In this document: positions 36,001 through 48,000 of the stretch, piece after piece
Numbering within the stretch: the stretch's first letter is position 1
How the letters are laid out: each line of letters begins with the position of its first letter
Source: Arion vulgaris
Taxonomy: Eukaryota; Mollusca; Gastropoda; Stylommatophora; Arionidae
Direction of reading: 5' to 3'
Length of the DNA stretch: 64,000 nt
NCBI GenBank assembly: GCA_020796225.1
Contig: CM036756.1
Span: 43,333,398 to 43,397,397, forward strand
The notes under the pieces: generated by a model
Databases searched by the model: none
The model's input: only the letters and a program-made list of their open reading frames with translations
What the model was told of the DNA's origin: nothing
Made by a program: the position numbers and the translations under genes

Positions 36001-39000
36001 CAAGATTTCAAGATGACATAATTCCGTACTGAACACTATCAACTTTGATTGAATCTACTTTCCTTTACGGAAAATTCACCGAAAGTCCCCATAGAGGGCC
36101 TTTCATTATATTATATTATATTTTATTATATTATATTTCATTTCATTATAACATAAATTATAATAATTGAATCTTGAAGTAACATTAAATAAATGCTCTA
36201 ATAGAGATACTTCTAGCTAGTTGACAGGGATGAGCAGCTGTCCAAAGGTGAAGAATTGACTTCATTGCACTGGGTTTTCCCTATACAGCTCCGTCCCTGT
36301 CGGCAGAGATGGCATCGGGGTAGGAAGATGAAATTTTGAGCACACATGTAGTAATTCTCATATTTATATTATCGTCAAATAGCTTGTCATGTGGAGAACT
36401 TGACCTCTCTCTTTCATAGAACAGATGTCCTGCCTCTTCAGCCATCATGCTCAAATCATCAGTGACACCCCGAATCCATCATCTCAATGGATGAAGTGTT
36501 TATATAGTTATATAAAACATGACCCTCTGGAGAATATAATTCTGGAAAGTATTATACTGGGCAGACAAAGGAGAGGAAGACCAAAGAGAAGATGGATGCA
36601 AGATGTTCACAGATGAGTTGAGCATGATTGCGGCAAATGCAGAACACCTCACACAGGACCTGAAGGCACTTAAAGCTGCTGTTGTGGGAGTCAAGTTCAG
36701 ACATGGACAAGATAGATGAGATGAAGATAATTTGTATAGTTAAGCAATAAATGAAATGCAATATTACAAGACACTCACATTGCCTCCTAGCCATTTCTTG
36801 CGCATCACCAGAATACCTGACGAAATTGTCACCACCAAACTTTAGCCTGTTGAAGAAATAGAAATTAATCTTAATCTAGGACAGAAGTTTTTAATTACAG
36901 ATAATATCGTCACGTTAATTACTTCAGTAGGCTAATCTAATTTTATCCACAATGACTTCCTGATTACTCTATATACATGTGTCTTTGATTCATGAAGAGC
37001 TCAAGTTCAAATTATATTTTTCATTTGAGGATATCTTCATTGCACATAATTGCCAGACTCTCATTTTGTGCTGGTTAATGTATCTGCTGTTTCTCGCATT
37101 GTTTTCCAGTCTTGCTGCACCAATCAGTATGTCTAGCTTGTGCAACCGAGCCCTTAGTATTTTATTTAACATGTGGCATTGATTTAAACATCATCATTGC
37201 ACTTCGGAGAGTAACCATGTGTACTCCTATCTCTTTCTTACACAGGAAGATCTCAGAGGCAGTGCACATACTATGTGGCACTGGCGAGGGTCCCTGGTGT
37301 AATTTGGAAGATGGTAATAATTTTTGTAGGAATTTTTAGTATTTTAAAATCTTTTTAGTGACTTTTGCCCAGACAGCGGCTGTTCAGCTTGCTCTTCTCG
37401 ATTTTGAACTGTCAAGGGTTCTTTTACATGCTAAACTTGAACACGAAACCTACGTTTTATCCTCTGCCTCTGAAAGAACTAGGAACTTGATCTCACCTAC
37501 AAAGATATCAGAAATCTCTGGAAAAAAATCAGACAGCTCCACAAGGGAGCAAAGTATATTTGGGATGAGAGACGAGCACCAAAACTCTATACCACAGAGA
37601 CCACCATGTGGCATAATATAACATTGCTTTAGCATGTTGCGTTGTTTTAGAAATGAATATCTTTATCTAACAATATTCAAGTGCAAGGGTCATGTAAAGT
37701 GGGTGGTCTGATTTCCAGGAATTGTTACTTGAGCTGAATGACCTTATGACTACGAGAGGGATGTGTTTGTGCACAACAGTTGAGATATTACTGCAATTAA
37801 AAAAAGAGGAGTTGAAGATGGATAAGGGGGATGTTCTTCGGTCTCTTCACAGGTGCTTGTTGGATGAAGGCACTAAAATAGATGTTGAATCGATACAGCG
37901 ATTTAAGCATTTTTGGAGTTACCCGTTGTACAAGTAGAACTGGATGTCTGAGGAGCAGAGTTTTGAGTGTGTTTAACCAGCGAGCCACAGGAACCATCAG
38001 TATACATACTCTTCCATATCTGTTGGGGGAAACTGAGAACCTATGGGTCTGTTCAGAGTGCAATAATGTCAGCTCAGTAACCAATAACCAATTTTTAAAA
38101 AGCGATAGGAGCACAGATAGTTATTTACCAAAATACAATGATAATGGTTCTAATATCACAATTAAAAATACAATGTAGAACTGATAAACAGCACAATGGA
38201 TATTAATGTGTGCAATTTCATAAATGTTTACGCCAATAAACACACACACGATGATGAGTTAGTGAACATACTCAGTGATATCTTCTTTGCTGGTGTTCTT
38301 CAGGGGATTTTCTCTCATGGATCTTGTCTTTGGGTCATAGTAAGCTGAATTTAAGTCCAAGTTGTACAGATACTGAAAAAGTACAGACAATAAGATGAAA
38401 TGTAAAACAACTTTTAACACTCATAGATTTCAAGGCAGTAAATGTAACTGCTCAAATCTTCACACTTATTTTTGATGTAACAAAGAGTCAGCACAAACTA
38501 ACAAGAAATTATTACTTCAAATCCATTTCTTCAACATGCTGACTGTTTGGTTAAACTTTATAAAGGAATCCTTTTTCATACCTCAAGGTAAAACCTGCTA
38601 CCTTGAAGGTAGGCTGGGGACAGCCAAAGGCTGATGGAGAGAGAACCCAGTAAACACTGGCTGAAACCGAACACACCGCCAAAGGATAAGCACCAGAGCT
38701 CCAAATGGTGCTGAATATGTGACAAAAACACACCCATGCTAAGGCAGCATGAATCAGGTTTCCACAAGAATGAGATTTATGAGGAAATCTGGTAAATCAG
38801 TCTAAGGGCGATCGAGGAGAAGAAGAAGATACCTCAAGGTATATTGGGGAATATGGTGTTTGGGATATATTTTTAATTGACCGTCGGCATGCGATGGGTG
38901 ATGTGGTGAGCATCAAGCTTGTCACCTTACTTCTGAATGCTTTTTCTGATACCCAATTAACCCAGTGGGTTGACCTGAGAGCCATAACAGTTGGAAAAAT

Positions 39001-42000
39001 ATTCCAAACCTATTGTGGAATTGAACCCCCACCATGCACTTAAGAACTGAGTTTACTAACAACTACGCTACTGCTGCTCTCAAACTTAATTATGAACATA
39101 TTTAATTTGAAAATATTAAATGAAAGGGATATATAAATAAATTGCTGATGAACTTAATGTTAAAGTGTACATCTCATCTAAGTAACAAATGAAATCTGAT
39201 GATTTAGTACATCAAATTAGCCATCTGATGTAAAATATCTGTCAAAACAAAATTGGTGCACTTTAACAAGCTCAACAATTCTTCTTTTTCTTCTTGACCA
39301 ACAGTCGACAAAACAATCAGTGGTCAGCATTTCTTGAGGCAGTCAGTAGATCATCAACAAATTATCTCCACCATGCTCAGTGAGTGACTATTGTCAGCTA
39401 GATGTTTCCAAGTCTAACCCATACTATGTTTCTCCATCTCCACTATTCTTCCCAAGATTGTCTTTGGTCTGACCCTCTTTGGCCTTCAATTGTTGATTTG
39501 AGGATCATCTTCATTACAGATGTCCATAATTGCTCTGATCTCTTCACACACATGCATTTCAATGTGTTTAAACTAACAACTCCCGCTTTGTGTTGGTTGA
39601 TGTATCCACCGCGCTCAGTCAGTGACCATTCTCAGCTAGTTGGGTTTTTTTTACTGGGGTTCTCTTGTGTTTTCCTGTCTTGCAGCACCTATCGGTATAC
39701 ATAACTTGAGCAACCGAGATAAAGAACACCCTTCATCTCCTTTGTTTAAATCTTCAGAGCATATGTTTTCTCTTAGAGCATTGATGATGTTGCTTTTATC
39801 CATAAAAGACCCATTCTCTATCGCAGCATTGCTTGCCTTTAATCCTAGCCTTACCGTATGACAATTCTTGTGAAAGTTTCTGGATCATTTCTAAGCATGT
39901 GATATATACAGCATCTATCTTTTATCACAATGTAACACTTTTTCCTATTTACTCTTGCTGAGCTGATATTTGTTATTGATCATATTTTGTGGGGCAACAT
40001 ATTTGGAAATTTTTTCTAAGAATTTGTATAAAATGATTGATACCAGTCTAGAAGATGTTTTCACGACTGTTGATTTCCTGCATTTAGTTCCATACAAAAA
40101 CACTGATTAGTATTTCCATATATCCTTAGTTTGGTTTTTGTCTAAGGTTTAATACATGCTAATATCTGAACAGATCGTACCAACACAATTCATCTTAAAG
40201 CACTGGCTCATGATATTAATGCATCAGGTTCAAAGGTCAAAGACAGAAATAGCAAAACAACTGCAAGCTATATATCTGTACTTAAAAAAATCTGTTTAAA
40301 GTCAATAACACTTACTTTTGAAAATGAAAAAAATAAATAAATTCATACTCCAATCCATTAGGATTTCAACGACAAGAACAAGACTTACCTTTGCAGTATC
40401 CTCCCTAATACGTAAATTTCTCACAGTAATTCTTTGTTTGGTTTCAAATTTCTGTCCTGGCATGTCCATCTCTTCTGCATAGTATTTATCTTCTCCATCA
40501 CTATCAGCTCCCTAGAGGCAGACACACACACACAAAAAGTTCAGTATTTAAGAAAACGGTGATAAAAGAAAAGTTTATACAAAAATAATAGGTGACATAT
40601 AATAACTGAATTCATTTAATTATGAAAATGTGATAAAGCAAAACTGGGAACTAATATTCTGTTGTAATAAAGTTTGTAAATGCTCAGCTACAGTAAGCAA
40701 ATTTGCATGATTATTTTATTAGAGAAAAATAAAACATTTTGGTCTTTATAAATAAGACTGGCGCCAGTGTGTTGCCCGAGCCCCAAGACAGAAAGCAAAA
40801 AACAGTAACACTGTGACCTACAAGACATTTCGCAAGGGGCAACTAAGGTAGAGTGTGACTTGGTGCTGGCTACAACATTCGGTATACAAAATGAACTAAT
40901 AAAATTCAACCAAATCTCAACAAGTAATTTACAAGAAACTTGGCATAAGTTGGTTGAGGGTTTATGACTTCACTTACTCCTCTCCCACCTCATCCACCCC
41001 CGCTCATGTGTTGCTGGGGCTTGCAAGGGGAGCAAAGAATAGTACCACTGCGACCTACAAGGCATGTCGTAAGAGGTAGGGGCCTAGGGAACCTACCCTA
41101 GTAGATAAAAAGTATCGCAGAAATCGGATGTGCTGGCCTAATTGTAGACGCGTAACTGGCACAACTTACAATCGCTCTTAGACTGAGATCACAAAAAGTG
41201 ATTTAACAAGTGGTCGAAGAAGAAGCATATTACAGTCAAAAATACATTTGACAATATCTCACCTTAGATTCTTTTTCATTGCCACCTTCCCCATCCTTCA
41301 TCATTGACTCATCAAGTGTTTTTTCTTTCAAAGCTAGCTTGGCCTGAAATATAAATTGAGGTTAGTTAATGAAGTATTAGTAGACACAAGTTAGAAATGC
41401 TTCAAAGACATTCTTAAATTGTCTCTAAAAAAGTTTCGATACAGACACCATGTGCTGGGAATCCTTAGTGCAAGATTACAAAGCACAATTTTGTTTAGTT
41501 TTGTATAGTGTAAGTTATCAAATAAGTTTAGTTGGTTAGTAGGTTAACAGAACCAACATCTCTGGGCCCACCCATAGGTGCTTAATCTCTTTCAGCAGGT
41601 GGTGAAAGAGTATGTCTGCAGACCATACATTAGTAAATACACAATGGTAACATTCGGTGCAGCAAAGATGATACATCAGTACATATATAATAGTAACATT
41701 ACGGTGCAGTATATACACAATGGTAACATTACAGCACAGACCGTCCATCAGTATATACAATGGTAACATTACATCACAGACCATACATCAGTATATACAA
41801 TGGTAACATTACAGTACAGCACAGACCATACATCAGTATATACAATGGTAACATTACGGTAGAGCACAGACCATACATCAGTACATACAATGGTAACATT
41901 ACAGTACAGACCATACATCAGTATAAACATTACAGTACAGACCATACATCATTATACACAATGGTAACATTAAAGCACAGATCATACATCAGTACATACA

Positions 42001-45000
42001 ATGGTAACATTAAAGCACAGACCATACATCAGTACATACAATGGTAACAGTACAGCACAGACATCAGTATATACAGTGGTAACATTACTCCAAGTGTCAT
42101 CATCATCATCAAATAGCTTGTCCTGAGCAGAACTTTGCCACCCCAACAGTTCTCCTGAATTTTTCTCTCTCATAGGCCAGACTTCCTGCCTCTGCAGGCG
42201 TCATGTTCAAACCATCAGTTACATCTTGAATCCATCTTCTCCGTGGTCTTCCTCTTCTTGTCTTTGCAGGTATGCCTCCTTCCATGATGGTCTTCTCCAG
42301 TCCTAGTGTTTTTTTAAAAAAATGTCCAAAATACCTCAATGTTCGTTCTCTTTCTTATTTGTAGCATCAGCCAGTTTTCTTTGATTTTGAGTTCTTTCTG
42401 GATAGATCTATTTGTTCTCTTCACTGTCTATAATATAAGAAGGACTATTCTGTAACACTTATATTCAAAAGCACATATATGTTTTTCCACTGCCGTATTA
42501 AATGTCCATGCTTCTTCACACCCATACGTTGCCACTGTGAATATGCATGCTCTTAGTATTCTGATCTTTTATCAGATGGTTAATTATCAAACCAATTTTA
42601 CCATTGCTTTAATAAATTACAAACAACAAATTTATGCACCTTAAATATCACACATTTATACAATAATCATTTACCTCCTCTATTTCCCGATACTCTTCTT
42701 GCACTTTCCTCTGATGTTCCTCAGGATCAAAGCCATTCCAAGTGTCCCTCTTTCCTTCATAGCTCTGGTTTACTTGAGGAACAAGGTGTTCATCAGGTGC
42801 TATGTTCGAGCCAGTGAATTTTGCTCCAATCTTTCTTGGTCGCTGTTAACATTGAGAAATAAATGCAAACAAACATCAATGAAAACATTTTCAAACATGT
42901 AAAAGTTTTGTGAAAACATTATTATATGTTTATATTTCAAGCTTATGTTTCTCTACATGAATTATATTTATATTATGCTTATTTTATTTGTTTAATCATT
43001 TTAATCAAAAACAAAGACATCCTACAAGGCCTGCATATCGTGGAGTATTAGGTCCCAAATAACATCATGTCCCAGATGATTAAATATGTTGACCACAGTT
43101 AAAAGTTTGGAGAGAGCAGTAATGGAAGGCATGGTTCCTGAAGTATGAGGCAGGGGGTGACCAAGATGAAGGTAGCAGCAGGACATCAAAGAAACATTCA
43201 ACGTGGTGCTTGATTTGGTGAGAGAATTTACTAGAGACAGAGAGTTTTTCAGGTGGACAGTGATGAAAGCAACTTTCCACAAAGGACATGCTACTACTAG
43301 TACTACTTGATCATATTGATTGTGTATAATGTCCATTTTTGTTTGGCCTTTCTGATTTTCTGCATTCTTTTGAGTTGAAGCAATGAGCTTTTGTTTCATC
43401 TGCATCCCTTTATGTCATCAAAGTATTCAGATGATTATTGTTTCTGATCCCGTCCAGTAGAAAGTAAGTAAGGCAGTAAACTATAGATTCCTAGCACTCC
43501 AAAATGGAATCTAGAGAAAAGAATTGGTGCTTGCATAGCTTGTGTATTGCAGGGTCTAGAGAAGCTACCCTAGTAATTAAAAAGTGTCACCTAAATTTGA
43601 TGTACTGGCTTACTTGTAGGCAAATAACTGGCTCTTAGCCTTGGATCACATACAAATCACAAAGAGTGATTAACAAGTGGTCGATATGGAGCGTTCAAAG
43701 AAGAAGCTGCTTTCTTTATTCTGGGATTTCGTAGGGGATTATCACATTCTACACATAGCTCATGACATTCAGATCAAATGTGAAATCTGTGTTGCTCTAT
43801 GGAAACATGGTGAGTAACCAAGTTAAATACAAATATGATTCAGACCTTTGTCAACAGATGTCTTTGGCGTCTTCTCAGACTGAGATGGTATGACAGAGTT
43901 GCAAACACAGTGCTATGTGCAATACACTCGGCAGATGGCGGGAGATTTTTCCTGAGAGGGGCCTAGAAATATGGGGTAAAATCATCTGCAATGAAGTCAA
44001 TCCTTTGGCCTTAGACCCTTTAGGGAAGGCTTACATCTCCTTTGATAGAGGTCCACCTCTACCCAGATAGGATGACCCAGGTCAAGAGGAGAAAATGATG
44101 ATGGGTCAGGCATACCCTACAGAAAACAGTCGAGTATCACTAGACAAGCACTTCAGTGGAACCTGCAAGGAAAATGAAAAAGAGGACACCTAAACAGACC
44201 TGGAGACGAAGTCTTCTTGAGGAACTGAAGAGTGTCCAATTGTCCTGGGAGACCATAAAGAGAACAGCCAGAGACCGAGAAGAGCGGCGAACACCTGTTG
44301 AGGCCCTATGCTCCCTGAGCGGAGAGGAATAAGTCAAGTCAAGTATCAGAAAACTCAATTTATTGAGTAATGTTGTGTTTTCAGCAAATTGCACAACAAA
44401 GAGAGAAATAACAGTGTTCAAAGCACTTTTAACTTCATGGTAACCAATGGATGTTCTTTGTGGGTTTTGAGCTGATTCCAAAGATGTTTTTCTGTCTCAC
44501 AACGCTAAAAAAAAAAACCAACTGTGTACAACATATGGCATATTATGACACAGCAGCCATACTGTTGAAATGAGAACAGGTGGTTGTAGAATATGATGCA
44601 ATAGTTAGGAATTGGGTGTCTGCAGTCTTCGTGCATGACAAGCAGAGTTTAGTCCCACTGTTAGTGTGTGTCTTATACCGTGTCAATGAAAGATGCTGTA
44701 CCAGTGTGTCCATTCTGATAATCTGTTTTGTTATTAAGTATGGGACATTTTCATCAAAGATGAAGCAGAGGACATTCACCATCTCTTCTTCTTTGTGTTT
44801 GTTCTTTATGACCAATCTTAATCTCTCTTTGTGATATGTTTGATCTTTGCCAAGAACGTGTATACGTTGCATATTGGTTTGGTGGTCCCTAAATGCATAG
44901 ACTTCTACACATTTAGGACATGTGCAATCTGATTTCAGCCAAACCTCCTTAGTCACCTCTTACGATATGCGTGGCAGGTAACAGTGGTTCTATTCTTTGC

Positions 45001-48000
45001 ATCCCAAAATTTGGACCCCGGTAACCACTCGAGCAGGCCTTTGCGATCCTGCACATGGTGTGGAAGTCTGCTGCCATCTCCAGGAAAACAAAACTCAAAG
45101 TTTTCAGCTCAAATGTGAAGTCGGTGTTGCTGTATGGCTCGGAAACTTGGCGAGTCACTAGGGCAAATACAAATAAGATCCAGACCTTTGTCAACGGATG
45201 TTTGCGGCGGATTCTCAGGCTTAGATGGTATGATAGAGTTACAAACACGGATCTGTGGATAAGAACAGGGCAGGAACCTATGATGACACAGGTCAAGAGG
45301 AGAAGATGGGGATGGATAGGCCATACCTTGCAGAAGACACAGTCGAGTGTCACTAGACAGGTGCTCGAGTGGAACCCGCAGGGAAAACGAAAAGAGGACG
45401 CCCTAAGCAGACTTGGAGACAAGGTCTTATTGTGGAGCTGAAGAGTGCTCAATTGACCTGGGAGACCATAAAAAGAACAGCCAGAGATCGAGAAGAGTGG
45501 CGAACAACTGTTGATGCCCTATGCTCCACGTGGAGCGGAGAGGATTAATGATGATGAACCACTCGGGCGATTCACTATCTAAAAAGGGGTCTTCAGATGA
45601 AGGATTGACTTCGTTGCACTGGGTTTCCTCATCTCTCTCGGCAGAAATGGGAAGTCACCTGCTGAGAGTGTTGCATAAACTTCATAGCTCCAGCAACAAT
45701 CCCAGGGATCTCAACAAAATAAATGCACATCAAACGAAGTGATCCGAATCAGAACCCATAGCCGTCAGAAAGCAAAGCAAACATTTTAGCCACTTCGCCA
45801 CAGAGATACCCATTCACTACCTAAGGTAGATGGATAGACGAAATCAAGGAAATATGACCAAATGAACTCACAACAACCCATTAACAAATTTGGTTCAGTA
45901 ATGAAACTTAAGTTTCGGACGACACTCTACTGCATATGAAGCTAGACAAGACAGCTGCAATAAAGTAGTTACATTAGGAAAATATTAAAACTTAGATAAA
46001 TGATTTACTCACCTCAAGACAATCTTTCTTTTTGTGTGTCATGGCACCACAATTATCACAAGCTCCTTTACGATACTTGACTGCAACAGGACCCTGAACA
46101 ATGAAAGTAAACAACAGTGGTCGTTTATGTAACCTCACAAACAGAAGATTGATTGATTTATGACAGAACCATCATCACTGCAATTCGGTAAATAAGCATG
46201 TGTGCTCCAATCTCATTCGTACACAGGAAGATATCAGCAGCAGTGCAAGAACTCCACAGCATCAGTGAGGGTGTTGGTATAATTTTGAAGATGATGAAAT
46301 ATTTGAAGAAATTTTATTTTTTAATGATTTATGCCACAGCAATGGCTTACTCTTATCTATTTTTAACTGTCACAGTTTTTTTTACAACAGAACATCAGGA
46401 AAGAAGGCGAGAAGAAGACCACAAAAAGATGGTTAGATGGCACAGCAGAATCCTGTCAAAGAGCAAAAATAATAATCACCAAAGTCACCAGAACAGCGCA
46501 AGACAAAAACAGAAAACCATTGACACTGGGCAACAACCCGGTAACAGTGTGATGAGAAAAGAAAGAAAGAAGGTTTTTTAAGAGGTTAACTTGAACATAG
46601 GGTCTAAGTTTTATCAACTGTTTCCGATAGGACAAGGAATTTGATCTCATACATTAAGAACAGGGATCTCTGGAAAAAAACCTGATTGCTCCACACAGGG
46701 AGCAAACCGAGTGTCTTTGTAGCGAGAGGCAGCGCCTAACCTCCACGCCACAAAGATCCCCGAATGAATTAAAGATTTATAATCTCAGAGTGCTCACCAC
46801 CCTGGTGTTTGTCAGTGAGACATGGACAGTGTATAGCAGATAAGCAAGAAAGCTAAACCACTTTCACGCAGTATGTTTACTTCAACCACTCAGAATAAAA
46901 TGGCAGAACAAAATTCCAGATATCAAAGTCCTAATGAGAACCAAGATTTCAGGTATTCACAATCTGTTACAGAAGTCCTAATACATATATATATATTTCC
47001 CTCATACAGTTATACGTTACATAGGGCCTGCAAGTAATTTTTCTATAGCCCTTTGTCCTGGGCAACTAGCTGAAATCTCTTCCATAAAATTGAGTCAGAT
47101 AATTCTTGCTTCTCTCAGAAAAGTTCGTTTCAGAGCTTCCCTATGGTGTCCTCTCTTTCTTGAGACTTTACCTCCCAATTCATTGGCCGCTGTGGTATTC
47201 TTTGATCATGTCATATGGATGACTAATAAATGCATCCTAAAACTGCTGATACATGGCAGGCCAGATGGGGGGCAAATGACCAGTCAGTGGACAGAAGAAA
47301 TGCTTTTAAGACATTTTCAAGTGTCGCTAAAAAGCTTAGCTATAGACACAAGTTCAGAATCCATTCCTAATGGCCACCAAATGTGGTGCTGCAACACCAT
47401 GAGAGAGGCCCATCTAGCATAGAAATTTCATACTGTGGAAGCATAGAAAATACAAGATACATAAAAAGACAGAATCCCCAATATCAACATCCCCCAACCC
47501 AGATCAATTATATCTCCCACCTATGATAGAAGACTGCGCTCCAGGAATAGGCTCAAAGGTCACTTTTGTACATACCTCAGAGGTACAACAACACATACCT
47601 TAGGCTGCTATCATCACTGCTTGCAATGGATGACTATTAGTGATCCATTGTGATACATGAACTGAGAGCAGCCTACACCAATATGCTCAATACAAGGAGT
47701 GGGAGTACAAATAATAAACATTAAGACTACAATAACCAACTCATTCCTCATACAGTTTTTGTTACTGTTATCACTCTAGATACAAATAGCGCTGTCTCAT
47801 ATCTTATAACGCACATCTTTCAGTCCTTTATTAAATGCGATTCCTAAGGGAGCATATTCTGGCAGCTTCTCATCTTGTTGTCGCTGATGTTTCAATGTTG
47901 CAGTCTCTGCACCAAAGTACCAGGGAGCTTGCATAATATACTGCGGAATATGTGGATTGATGTCTCTGGAGAACAAACAAAGTAGAAATGACATTTCAGA

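Noticed and set aside
41760..42047. 95-codon ORF with [11 protein letters not shown] repeats
   Set aside because: It is the translation of the ~43-bp intronic minisatellite.
42699..42902. Plus-strand ORF of 67 codons
   Set aside because: It is the antisense shadow of SLU7 exon 4.
43022..43405. 127-codon minus-strand ORF in SLU7 intron 3
   Set aside because: It has no recognisable domain, no supporting splice signals, and SLU7 is complete without it.
44580..44834. 84-codon plus-strand ORF and the overlapping 137-codon minus-strand ORF
   Set aside because: Both run into repeat F, which recurs at 50,945, and neither shows a domain.
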